Positions 16,254 to 23,964 of a stretch of DNA of 64,000 nt are shown piece by piece. The stretch covers positions 3,047,001 to 3,111,000 of the forward strand of contig NZ_CP121354.1 of assembly GCF_029674545.1 (NCBI RefSeq), given 5' to 3'. Position 1 is the stretch's first letter. Each line of letters opens with the position of its first letter. The notes beneath the pieces are model-generated. The model searched no databases, was not told where the DNA came from, and worked only from the letters and a program-made list of their open reading frames with translations. This stretch comes from Mesorhizobium sp. WSM4904. GTDB lineage: Bacteria; Pseudomonadota; Alphaproteobacteria; Rhizobiales; Rhizobiaceae. The position numbers and the translations under genes were made by a program.

Positions 16254-17263
16254 TTCAGCCCCTCTAGATAGGCGACGATGACGTTGAGCTCGTCGCCGCT
16301 GAGATCGACCACCGGCATGTGAGACCCGGGCTTGACGCCTTGCGGATCGGCTATCCAGGCGGCGAGATTGCCGCGGCTCATCGTCAATGTTCCGGCCGCG
16401 AGCGTTTGCCGGCTGGCGACATGGGTGAGATCGGGCGCGACCGTACCGCCCGCGGGCGTGCCGCCTATCTTGTGACACATCACGCAGGGCCGTTTCAGGA
16501 AGAGATCCTTTCCGGCCTTGGCCTCGTCACTCATTGGCGCGGAGGCCGGCTGCAACTGGTCCCGCCACCAGGCGTCGAACTTTGCGCGCGGCTCGGCGAT
16601 GATGAAGGTGCCCATGTTGGCGTGCTGCGCGCCGCAAAATTCCGCGCATTGGCCCCGATAGACGCCGGGCTTGTCCGCCTTAATGTCGAGCACATTCATT
16701 CGGCCGGGAATGAGGTCGAGCTTGCCGGAAAGGCTCGGGACCCAGAAGGAATGGATCACATCCGTGGAGGTGAGAAGAAGCCGCACTGGCTCACCGGCGG
16801 GAATATGGATCTCGTTCGCCGTGGTCAGGATGCGGCTCGGCGTGGCGTCTTCGTAGCGAACCTCCCACCACCATTGATGGCCCGTGACGCGAATGGTCAG
16901 CGCGGCGTCCGAGCCAATCGCGGCGAGCGTCCTGTTGGCGAAGAAGCTGAGCAGAGTGAGCCCGACCAGGATCACGGCGGTCAGCCCGACGGCGGTCATC
17001 ACCACGCGCAGCTTCCGATTGTCGGCGCCGGCGTCAAGTACAAGCGGCTCTAGACGTTCTCGCGATTGCATCATCAGCGGCGCGGCAAGACCGATCATCA
17101 CCAGCACCCACACCACCGCGCAGAGCCCGGTGAAGAACCAGATCAGCCATGCCAACTCGCTCGCGGCGGGGCCTTTCGGGTCGAGAGCCGATTGCCAGCC
17201 CGCGCACCCGTGAAGAAACAGGGCGATTGCCGTGGCCAACGCAATCGAGGCGAAGCGTTTCAC
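16250..17263 (-). CDS. coxB: Cytochrome c oxidase subunit II fused to cytochrome c (caa3 type)
   Basis: 337 residues. A lipobox at the N-terminus (FLHGC) marks a lipoprotein, followed by two membrane helices. The CuA domain contains HQWWWEV, the ligand His in DVIHSFWVPSL and the full CuA loop CAEFCGAQHANMG. A C-terminal haem domain follows (RPCVMCHKIGG near residue 257, distal Met in GSHMPVV). The fused cytochrome makes this a caa3-type oxidase that accepts electrons from a membrane or periplasmic cytochrome. It lies directly downstream of the lipoprotein cytochrome gene with a four-base overlap. Confidence 0.95.
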   Translation of the reverse strand: MKRFASIALATAIALFLHGCAGWQSALDPKGPAASELAWLIWFFTGLCAVVWVLVMIGLAAPLMMQSRERLEPLVLDAGADNRKLRVVMTAVGLTAVILVGLTLLSFFANRTLAAIGSDAALTIRVTGHQWWWEVRYEDATPSRILTTANEIHIPAGEPVRLLLTSTDVIHSFWVPSLSGKLDLIPGRMNVLDIKADKPGVYRGQCAEFCGAQHANMGTFIIAEPRAKFDAWWRDQLQPASAPMSDEAKAGKDLFLKRPCVMCHKIGGTPAGGTVAPDLTHVASRQTLAAGTLTMSRGNLAAWIADPQGVKPGSHMPVVDLSGDELNVIVAYLEGLK

Positions 17264-17793
17264 GGCGACTTCCCCAGCGTGGCGGCATCGGGCATGCGGT
17301 TTTCCGAGGGATGCGCCATCATGTCGTCATTGCGGGAAGGCGCGGCGGAGGACGGCGCGTTGCCGCTCAGCGAGCGAACAAAGGCTGCAAGCTCCCAGAT
17401 CTGATCGTCGGGGATCTTGTCGCGGAAGCTCGGCATGCCGTTCGGACGGCCGTCGCGGATCGTGGCATGGATGCTTTCCATCGAGCTGCCATAGATCCAC
17501 TTTTCGTCCATCAGCGCGGGGCCCATGCCGCCGCCGCCATTGGCATGGCACCCCGAACAGTTGAACCAGCCGAACAGGCGCTTGCCCTCGCTCAGATGAA
17601 AGGCATTGGCCTCGAAGCTCGCCGCCTTGTTGTCTGTGGGGGAGGGGCGCTGTCCGCCGGGTTCCAAAGTCGTTACCGGCGTCGGCTGTTCGCCGGAGCC
17701 GAGCGCCGATTGCGGGCGCGTATCCCGCTCCTCGCGCTGGCATGCCGCCAGCGCTAAGACCGCCAAGAGAAGCGTGGCGGCGGCCGGTTTCAT
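17260..17793 (-). CDS. Lipoprotein cytochrome c, XoxG-like position
   Basis: 177 residues. The N-terminus has a lipobox (AVLALAAC), so it is anchored on the periplasmic face. The haem site is FNCSGCHANGGGGMGPAL near residue 80, with the distal methionine probably in NGMPSFRDKIPDDQIWEL. It lies between XoxJ and CoxB with four-base overlaps on both sides. That position suggests it carries electrons from XoxF to the CuA/cytochrome domain of CoxB. It is not close enough in features I can see to call it XoxG with certainty. Confidence 0.88.
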   Translation of the reverse strand: MKPAAATLLLAVLALAACQREERDTRPQSALGSGEQPTPVTTLEPGGQRPSPTDNKAASFEANAFHLSEGKRLFGWFNCSGCHANGGGGMGPALMDEKWIYGSSMESIHATIRDGRPNGMPSFRDKIPDDQIWELAAFVRSLSGNAPSSAAPSRNDDMMAHPSENRMPDAATLGKSP

Positions 17794-18659
17794 TGCACCG
17801 GGCTCCCGGCCATGTCGAGAAGCGGCACGCCATATTGCGTCAGGATCGCGTCGATCTCGGTCTTGTGCCTGGCGAGAGCGCTGTTCACTGCGCTGCGCAG
17901 CGCATCGTCCTCGCGCCTAACGCCCATGGAGATGTCGTACATCAGCGGCAATTGCGGCCCGTCGATGCGAGGTGAGACCGGCGTGATCCGCAGCGGCACC
18001 TTCTGCTTCTGGGCGAAATAGCCGGCGAGCGGACCCCAGACCACCGCGACGTCGATCTCGCCGTTCGCCAGCGCCTCGACAATGCGCGCTGGAGGATTAG
18101 GAGCGGAGTAATCGCCATAGACGGGGTAGCCGATGAGATGCCCGACGATGCCGCGGCGGCCAAGCGCCTGCACAGGAGGCGAGTTGGCGCCGTCGTCACC
18201 GATGAGCTGGACGCCGATACGCACGTCGCGGAGCCGCGGGTCGTTGAAGGAGGTCACATCCGGGCCGTCTTGGCGGCTCACGAAGACATAGGACGAACGA
18301 TAGTAGGGCGTAGTGGTGCGCAGCATTTCGACATTTGTGGGCATCCCGAGCACCAGATCACAAAGCCCGGCTTTCAGCGTGTTGCGAACGAAGCCGCGGC
18401 GCTGGGCCCACCAGGTGTAGGACAGCTTGGCGCCGAGATCGGCGGCGACGATCTGGGCTATCTTGTTCTCGAAACCTTGGCCGCTGGCGTTGGAGAACGG
18501 CATGTTGTTGGGATCGGCGCAGGCGCGCAGTTCCCGCGCATCCGCCGCACCGGCCACAACCAGCCAGACCATCGTGACGAGACCGGCCGCGAAGGCCCGC
18601 AGGGCAGACCTTTTCGCCAGCGGGGTCAGTTTGAATGCATCAAGGCAGCCGGAACACAT
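17790..18659 (-). CDS. xoxJ: XoxJ/MxaJ-type periplasmic binding protein
   Basis: 289 residues of the solute-binding family that accompanies PQQ alcohol dehydrogenases. It has an N-terminal export segment (FAAGLVTMVWLVVAGAADA) and the family opening LRACADPNNMPFSNASGQGFENKIA. YTWWAQRRGFVRNTL, LVLGMPTNVEMLRTTTPYYRS and GEIDVAVVWGPLAGYFA are typical. XoxJ binds and is thought to activate XoxF. The start at 18659 is chosen over the ATG at 18686 because GGGAGG lies 8 nt before it. It overlaps the XoxF stop by 20 bases. Confidence 0.9.
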   Translation of the reverse strand: MCSGCLDAFKLTPLAKRSALRAFAAGLVTMVWLVVAGAADARELRACADPNNMPFSNASGQGFENKIAQIVAADLGAKLSYTWWAQRRGFVRNTLKAGLCDLVLGMPTNVEMLRTTTPYYRSSYVFVSRQDGPDVTSFNDPRLRDVRIGVQLIGDDGANSPPVQALGRRGIVGHLIGYPVYGDYSAPNPPARIVEALANGEIDVAVVWGPLAGYFAQKQKVPLRITPVSPRIDGPQLPLMYDISMGVRREDDALRSAVNSALARHKTEIDAILTQYGVPLLDMAGSPVQ

Positions 18660-20520
18660 AGAGTGTGCCTCCCGCCGTTGTTGCATTCTTCAGATCCTTC
18701 ATGGCGTTGACGAAACCAAGCGCGGCGGTGGCGTCGCGCGGATCAAGATCGCCCGATACGATGGCGCCGGCCCAGCCGCCGACACCAGACAGGATCGCGA
18801 CATATTGGTGTCCGTCGGGGCCGCGATAAGTCACCGGCTGGCCGATGATGCCGGAGGAGGTCTTGAACTGCCAAAGCAATTCGCCGGTCTTCGCGCTGAC
18901 GGCCTTGAACCAGCCTTCCATGGTTCCATAGAAGACGACATTGCCGGCGGTTACGACGCCGCCGCTCCACACCGGGAAGTTTTCCTTGAGGCTCCAGGCC
19001 GGTTTCTCCGCCGCGATGTCCCAGGCGGTGAAGGCGCCGCGATTGCCGCCGGGGCCCGGAATCATGCGGACGTTCATTCCGACATAAGGCGTGCCGGCGA
19101 TGTAGTTCACCTCGACGCCTTCCTCGTCCATGCAGAGATTGTTGTGCGGGATGTAGAGCAGCCCCGTCTTCGGCGAGAAGGCGGAAGGCTGCCAGTCCTT
19201 GAGCCCCGATGCGGTCGGGCAAATGTCGCGGACAACCTTGCCGGTACCGATCTTCTTGTCCGGGTTTTCGATCAACCTGCCGGTCTTGAGATCCACACCT
19301 TTGCTGGAGTTGACCGGACCGTAGGGTTTTGCAGACAGCACCTCGCCGGTGGTGCGATCAAGGACATAGAGGTAGCCGTTGCGTTCCGGGCGGACCAGCA
19401 CCTTGCGCGGCTTGCCCTGCCAGTTCATGTCGAGCAGGACTTGCTCGTTGATGCCGTCATAGTCGTGCAGATCGTGCGGAGTCCACTGATAGAACCATTT
19501 CGCCGCTCCGGTATCGGGATCGCGGGCAAAAATGCCCGATGTCCATTTGTTGTCGCCGGGGCGCAGATCCGGATTCCAAGGCCCCGGATTGCCGGTGCCG
19601 TGGAAGATCAGGTTGAGATCGGGATCATAGGAGATCCAGCCCCACATATTGCCGCCGCCGATCTTCCAGGCTTCCGGCGGCCATGTCGTGACGCCAAGGT
19701 CCTTGCCTTTGTCCATGTCGTAATGTGGCTTGAATTCCGGGCCGATCAGTACCTGGTCGTCGGGACCAGTATTGTAGGCCGTCCAGACGACATGGCCGTC
19801 GCCAGCGTCGAGCGCCTTAACCCAGCCGCGCACGCCCATCTCGCCGCCCGAATTGCCGACCAGCACTTTGCCCTTCACCACCAGCGGCGCCATCGTGATG
19901 GTCTCGCCGACATTGATGTTGCCGATATGGGCGTTCCAGACCGGCTGGCCGGAGTTCGCATCGAGCGCGATCGTGTGGCCGTCCAGCGTGTTGAAGAAGA
20001 TGCGCCCGTCGGCGAAAGCGGCACCGCGATTAACGACGTCACAGCACGCTACCCCTTGCGCCGCGGGCTCGGGATTGGGTTCGTATTTCCACTTGATCGG
20101 TGCGCCAGGTTTGGAGAGGTCGAGCGCGTAGACGACGTTGGGAAACGGCGACACGATGAACATCGTGCTGCCGATCACCAGCGGCGCAGCCTCCTGGCCC
20201 TTGTTCACGCCGGTCGAGAATGTGAAGGCCACCTGCAGGTTCTTCACATTGGTTTCGTTGATCTCCGTCAGCTCACTGTAGCGGGTAGAGGCGTAGTTCT
20301 TGGCGGGCATCGTCCATTGCCCATCGTCGGGCGGCGCTGCGGAGGCAGGCGGCGCGATCGTCGAGGTGGAAGGAGCTTCCGAGGCAGCGGCCAGAAATGG
20401 AAGGCATGCCAGCAGCAGCGCTCTAACGAAACCGGGCCCGGCAGAACGCCGTCCATTAGCTGATCGGCCGGTTCGTCTTGCGTCGACGCGCTTCGGTGCC
20501 AGCTGCTGTGTCCTCGTCAT
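18640..20520 (-). CDS. xoxF: PQQ- and lanthanide-dependent alcohol (methanol) dehydrogenase XoxF
   Basis: 626 residues with an export signal (FVRALLLACLPFLAAASEA). The eight-bladed propeller body is clear: NYASTRYSELTEIN, the vicinal disulfide in GVACCDVVNRG near residue 158, MWGWISYDPDLNLIFHGTGN and WTSGIFARDPDTG. The key segment HDLHDYDGINE, near residue 352, has the second aspartate (DYDG) that distinguishes lanthanide enzymes from calcium MxaF enzymes, which have DYAG. It oxidises methanol or other primary alcohols in the periplasm and passes electrons to cytochrome c. An ethanol-type lanthanide enzyme (ExaF/PedH) is the alternative, but the neighbouring XoxJ favours XoxF. PQQ synthesis genes are not in the window. 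Confidence 0.92.
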   Translation of the reverse strand: MTRTQQLAPKRVDARRTGRSANGRRSAGPGFVRALLLACLPFLAAASEAPSTSTIAPPASAAPPDDGQWTMPAKNYASTRYSELTEINETNVKNLQVAFTFSTGVNKGQEAAPLVIGSTMFIVSPFPNVVYALDLSKPGAPIKWKYEPNPEPAAQGVACCDVVNRGAAFADGRIFFNTLDGHTIALDANSGQPVWNAHIGNINVGETITMAPLVVKGKVLVGNSGGEMGVRGWVKALDAGDGHVVWTAYNTGPDDQVLIGPEFKPHYDMDKGKDLGVTTWPPEAWKIGGGNMWGWISYDPDLNLIFHGTGNPGPWNPDLRPGDNKWTSGIFARDPDTGAAKWFYQWTPHDLHDYDGINEQVLLDMNWQGKPRKVLVRPERNGYLYVLDRTTGEVLSAKPYGPVNSSKGVDLKTGRLIENPDKKIGTGKVVRDICPTASGLKDWQPSAFSPKTGLLYIPHNNLCMDEEGVEVNYIAGTPYVGMNVRMIPGPGGNRGAFTAWDIAAEKPAWSLKENFPVWSGGVVTAGNVVFYGTMEGWFKAVSAKTGELLWQFKTSSGIIGQPVTYRGPDGHQYVAILSGVGGWAGAIVSGDLDPRDATAALGFVNAMKDLKNATTAGGTLYVFRLP

Positions 20521-21299
20521 TTCGGGTCGGAGCCTCCGACGCCGGCGCCCAGTTCCGCGGCGACGTCGCCTTCCTTGCCTTGGCACAAAGGATGACCCCA
20601 GCCCGATGCGCTTTTCCCGCCGGGGTCGATATCATATATGATGGCGTCCTTGAGATTGGGATTGACGCCTGCCGGAACCTTGTCGAAACCCAGCGCCGTC
20701 CGAACGCGCCAGGCGACGTTGTGGTCGGCGCAGGAGGAATCGCCACTAACGCCAAGGCCGCCGACGATCCTTTTGCCGTCATAGAGAGCGAGGCCTCCGC
20801 CGAACACCACGACGCCTCCGATCGGCTTGCCGATCAGCGGGTCGTTGGCGCTGCCGAATGTCCCGGCGTCCCCGGCGTAAGCCGCCGCCTGATTGACGGG
20901 GCTTGTGGTCTGCAGGCCGAAAAGCGGCCCAGCCGGTTGCGCCCCAGCGTAGAGATTGGCGGTCGAGAGGGCCATGTTCGCCACACTGACACCATTGGCT
21001 GTGTTCGCTTTCTCGGCCTCGATCAGCCGGCTGCCGGGCCATTGTGCATCCGCCGTTGGGCCGCTGAAAGCCATGGCGCAGACCGTGCCGTCGCGGGCGA
21101 CGATTGCAGCCCATTCATTGGTCTCGAAGCCGCCATTCGCCGGACCGCCGCTTGCCTTGACATTGGCCTTGAGGGCCGAGAGCAGCTTGTCGTGATCGAC
21201 CGGGCAGGGCGCCTGCGCCCGCGCAGGGGTTTGCGACAGCGCTACGATGGCCAGGATCAGGAGGCCAAGAGCAGCTGACGGAGACTTGCGGTAACGCAT
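20517..21299 (-). CDS. Exported GlcG/HbpS-family haem-binding protein
   Basis: 260 residues with a signal peptide (AALGLLILAIVALSQTPARAQ). The HbpS/GlcG fold is recognisable from VARDGTVCAMAFSGP, SRLIEAEKANTANGVS, FGLQTTSPVN and KPIGGVVVFGGGLALYDGKRIVGGLGVSGDSSCADH. These proteins bind haem or cobalamin-like ligands and often accompany PQQ dehydrogenases. It is the first gene of the operon; XoxF starts inside its stop codon. The start at 21299 is preferred because the signal peptide begins there. An EcfG-type promoter lies 118 nt upstream. Its exact role in alcohol oxidation is unknown. Confidence 0.87.
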   Translation of the reverse strand: MRYRKSPSAALGLLILAIVALSQTPARAQAPCPVDHDKLLSALKANVKASGGPANGGFETNEWAAIVARDGTVCAMAFSGPTADAQWPGSRLIEAEKANTANGVSVANMALSTANLYAGAQPAGPLFGLQTTSPVNQAAAYAGDAGTFGSANDPLIGKPIGGVVVFGGGLALYDGKRIVGGLGVSGDSSCADHNVAWRVRTALGFDKVPAGVNPNLKDAIIYDIDPGGKSASGWGHPLCQGKEGDVAAELGAGVGGSDPK

Positions 21300-21417
21300 G
21301 GCCTTCGGAACACCCACCTCGTTCAACTCGGACAGCAAGGGAACGACCGAACCGGGGTGGCGGAGACTCCAGTCGCTCCGTCCTGCAATCTGATCCTGCT
21401 CTTGCTGCGCGAAACCG

Positions 21418-21442
21418 AACGGATAACGGGCTTCTTTGTTCC
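21418..21442 (-). promoter_or_regulatory. EcfG-type promoter candidate of the XoxF-caa3 operon
   Basis: On the reverse strand GGAAC (21442-21438), exactly 16 bases, then CGTT (21421-21418). This is the only one of the eight copies with the full consensus -10. It lies 118 nt before the first start codon, giving a longer leader than at the other genes. It is the best promoter candidate I see for this operon. Confidence 0.6.
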
Positions 21443-21653
21443 TGTTGTCCAAGAAGGGACCGCAAGAATTGCGGGCCAGCCCTTCCTGGATGGTTTGCAG
21501 CTGTCGAGAGGTTCTTGGCCTTGGATTATGACGTGCGGACCGGGGAACAAGCTGAACCGGCCTGCGTTGGCAGGCAATGGAGCAGCTTCGATCAGATTTT
21601 GCGGCAATGGCGCAGCGCGGTTACTGGCTGGCCCTTGTGCACGTGTTTCTCCC

Positions 21654-22106
21654 TTACGGGGTGGGCGTGTTCTTCCTGATCAGGACTTGCCACTGTTTAT
21701 GACTCGGCCCTCCGGTCTCGCCAGCGTCGAGTTCGAGGCGAGGCGCACAGGCGCAAACGCCGGCCTGGACAGCCCAGGTCACGAATACCCTCCTAGCTGC
21801 AGCGATCGCGCCACGGCCGTCATAGGCTGCGCAGCAAGCGTCGCTGGCCCGGCCGTGCAGCCTGCCGCGCTTTTCGAACGGCCATTCCTCCAGAAACTCG
21901 ATCGCGTCCATGGCGCAGCGTATTTTCCTTACGCCGAATGGCGCGTCATCGACGAGAACGGGCTCTGAGAACGCATCGGACTTCATCGCGCTACATCCTG
22001 CTGCTGATGCAGCCAGTGATGGGCCGGTTTCTGGATCGCAAATTTCGATGTTGCCCGGATGTCCGGGGCCGATCGGCACAGGTTCTTGAAAGACTTTGGG
22101 GCCCAT
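21654..22106 (-). CDS. DUF982 domain protein
   Basis: 150 residues from the ATG at 22106, which has an excellent GGAGG ribosome site 6 nt before it. A second in-frame start at 21986 gives the 110-residue form expected for this family. The DUF982 core is clear: FSEPVLVDDAPFGVRKIRCAM, DAIEFLEEWPFEKRG, then ACCAAYDGRGAIAAARRVFVTWAVQAGV. The first 40 residues (FQEPVPIGPGHPGNIEI) look like the opening of another copy, so this may be a fusion after deletion. DUF982 proteins are small rhizobial proteins of unknown function. Confidence 0.7.
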   Translation of the reverse strand: MGPKVFQEPVPIGPGHPGNIEICDPETGPSLAASAAGCSAMKSDAFSEPVLVDDAPFGVRKIRCAMDAIEFLEEWPFEKRGRLHGRASDACCAAYDGRGAIAAARRVFVTWAVQAGVCACAPRLELDAGETGGPSHKQWQVLIRKNTPTP

Positions 22107-22372
22107 TCGTTCCTCCGGTCAATCCGCCGCTCGGCGACGACCAAAGGGACACCTTCCGCATCGTCTTGGGCGCACTAGGGACGCCGTAGACGGAAATATT
22201 GGAAGCGCGATTTTCCGCGTCAAGAGGCGGCCAGTGGATGCTGATCTTGCTTATTTATTGATCTGTTTGACGGACGGCAAAGGAGGCATGACTAGAGCTG
22301 CGAATGAAGCCTGCTGGCCAGCCAGTCCGTGAATTTCTCGGTCGGGGGACGTGCTCTCCATTCTGCCAGGTC

Positions 22373-22699
22373 TCAATCGCCCTGCTGTTTGCGGCTGCGA
22401 TGCTTTTCGATTTCCTCAGGCTCCTTATCGTCAATACTGGTGATGTTCGAGGCCGAGCTGTTTGACCGCAGCATCTCATCCAACTTGGCGTGGATTGCCT
22501 GGGTGTCGCGATGCTCTGCCCGTTGAATGAATAACGTCATAGCCCAGGTGAAGAGGGTGGCCGCCCCGTGCCAATTTAAGCTATGAGGCTCGAAAGCCAA
22601 CCAGAGCGCCGCGTAAGCCAACAGAACCAGGAATGCTGCAGGCCGAGACGTTAATGTGCCGATTGAGGTCACCAGACTTGTGATCGAGTGATTTGCCAT
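22373..22699 (-). CDS. Low-affinity iron permease family membrane protein
   Basis: 108 residues. Two transmembrane helices (RPAAFLVLLAYAALWLAF and WHGAATLFTWAMTLFIQ) are followed by the family motif QRAEHRDTQAIHAKLDEML and an acidic/basic tail (SIDDKEPEEIEKHRSRKQ). This matches the bacterial branch of the Fet4-like 'low affinity iron permease' family; iron transport itself is not proven for the bacterial proteins. The EcfG-type -10 element ends only 8 nt before the ATG, so its transcript may be nearly leaderless. Stress-linked expression is likely. Confidence 0.85.
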   Translation of the reverse strand: MANHSITSLVTSIGTLTSRPAAFLVLLAYAALWLAFEPHSLNWHGAATLFTWAMTLFIQRAEHRDTQAIHAKLDEMLRSNSSASNITSIDDKEPEEIEKHRSRKQQGD

Positions 22700-22706
22700 C
22701 TTCAAA

Positions 22707-22731
22707 AACCTTCGGCCCGGATTCTGGTTCC
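22707..22731 (-). promoter_or_regulatory. EcfG-type promoter candidate for the iron permease-like gene
   Basis: On the reverse strand GGAAC (22731-22727), 16 bases, then GGTT (22710-22707). The start codon follows 8 nt after the -10 box, much closer than at the other sites. Confidence 0.65.
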
Positions 22732-22818
22732 AGCTCGTGGGCTAGGCGCTGGAAGCGAGCCTGAAGCGACAACAACTTTCGACAAAACCGTGCATCCTTC
22801 GCACGCAATCGGCGTGCG

Positions 22819-23001
22819 ATGGATCTAATGAGGCGGACCGCACGCTTCGTCAGAGAATGGATCGACGAGTATAAGGCGGAACCACCGGCTGCAATCCCGG
22901 CCGAAATCACCGCCGAGAAGCTAGCCGAACAATGCATGGCCGACGCGAAAGCGGAGCGTTATGCGCGTTCACAAGAGTTTGCTCGGGAAGAACGCTGTTA
23001 G
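22819..23001 (+). CDS. Small hypothetical protein, charged helix
   Basis: 60 residues, MDLMRRTARFVREWIDEYKA then EITAEKLAEQCMADAKAERY and a charged end. It has no membrane segment and a balanced composition that looks genuine. The pattern RRTARFVREWIDE-like head plus LAEQCMADA suggests a short helical rhizobial protein, but I cannot name a family. No convincing ribosome site precedes it. It sits between the iron permease-like gene and the second ligase remnant. Confidence 0.45.
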   Translation: MDLMRRTARFVREWIDEYKAEPPAAIPAEITAEKLAEQCMADAKAERYARSQEFAREERC

Positions 23002-23021
23002 GGAAAGCAGCTCGATTGGCG

Positions 23022-23480
23022 TCATTTGATCTGCTCAAAAGTGCATTGGCGCGGTGCTCTGTCCGGGCGCCAACGCAGCAACTTCGTACCGTGTCGAAAG
23101 GAATCGCCAGTGACGTGGTCGTGTCGGACTCGACGACCAGTTCCGGTCGGACCGGTTCCTAGGCTCCGCTCCGTTCTGTGCTCCAGCGACCAGGACCACC
23201 GGGCGCTTTGCCGGTGAAACCCGGCGACCCGAGCAACGCTTCCAGGCGCCGGGTTACTGCGGGCCTATTCTCGTTGCTTATCGTCGAAGTGAAGCCAAGA
23301 TTGTCGAGCTTGCCGTCTTCATTATAAAGGCCGAGCAGCAAGGACCCAACTTCCTGTCGTTCGGCGAGGTAAGGGAATCCGCTAACCACGCAGTCGGCGC
23401 TCTGCATGCGCTTGATCTTTATCATCGCGCGCTCGCCGCAGAGATACGGATGGTCACGCCGCTTTGCGATGATACGGCTC
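23022..23480 (-). pseudogene. ATP-dependent DNA ligase (LigC-type), C-terminal remnant
   Basis: The reverse strand begins inside the ligase (IIAKRRDHPYLCGERAMIKIKR) and runs through the OB domain (SADCVVSGFPYLAER, VGSLLLGLYNEDGKLDNLGF, LEALLGSPGFTGKAPGGPGRW). At 23159-23161 a TAG replaces the expected tryptophan codon of the family motif (STERSGA-stop-EPVRPELVVE). A one-base deletion just after shifts the frame, and the family's end (VRHDHVTGDSFRHGTKLLRW, then APRQCTFEQIK) is still readable to its stop. The N-terminal catalytic part with the active lysine is gone. Confidence 0.85.
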
Positions 23481-23499
23481 TTGTGGCTATCTTGCTGCG

Positions 23500-23525
23500 G
23501 GAACAGAAGCGGCCGGGTCGCGGTT
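23500..23525 (+). promoter_or_regulatory. EcfG-type promoter candidate for the GFA operon
   Basis: GGAAC at 23500-23504, 17 bases, GGTT at 23522-23525. The spacer is one base longer than in the other copies. The -10 end is 34 nt before the ATG at 23560. Confidence 0.5.
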
Positions 23526-23559
23526 GTTCTGGATGGCGCCCAAGAACGACAACCTCGAT

Positions 23560-23964
23560 ATGTCCGAAACGGAGATCGCGGGTGGCTGCTTATGCGGTAT
23601 CGTAAGATATCGCGTTACGAACACGCCTCGCGTCCATTATTGTCATTGCGACATGTGCCGCAGGGCTACCGGCAGCGCCTTCGTGGTGTTGGCATGGATG
23701 CCAGTCGATGCTCTATTCTGGACCAGCGGAAGGCCAAAATACCGGCGCTCGTCACCGCTAGCCGAGCGCGGTTTCTGCGAGAATTGCGGTACGCCGCTCA
23801 CGCTGGGTTACGATGCAAATCAGGATGAGCTTGCGCTACACGCCGGCACTTTGGACGCACCTGAACGTTTTGAGCCGCGTTATAATTATGGCGCGAGTCA
23901 AAGGCTTGGTTGGGTATGCTGCGGCATTGGCTTACCAAATCGAAACACGGAGGAAAGGTGGTGA
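23560..23964 (+). CDS. GFA-family (glutathione-dependent formaldehyde-activating type) zinc protein
   Basis: 134 residues from the ATG at 23560, which places the family opening AGGCLCGIVRYRV correctly; a start at 23533 would fall at the expected transcription start. Zinc ligands are in place: CLCG, HYCHCDMCRRATGSAF and the CENCGTPL motif. The family includes glutathione-dependent formaldehyde-activating enzyme and centromere protein V-like proteins; catalytic activity is often unproven. It overlaps the next start, so it heads a four-gene operon. Formaldehyde handling would fit the nearby XoxF, but that link is inference. Confidence 0.85.
   Translation: MSETEIAGGCLCGIVRYRVTNTPRVHYCHCDMCRRATGSAFVVLAWMPVDALFWTSGRPKYRRSSPLAERGFCENCGTPLTLGYDANQDELALHAGTLDAPERFEPRYNYGASQRLGWVCCGIGLPNRNTEERW

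Noticed and set aside
18427..20463. 678-codon plus-strand frame across xoxF
   Set aside because: Shadow of the xoxF coding strand; no protein character.
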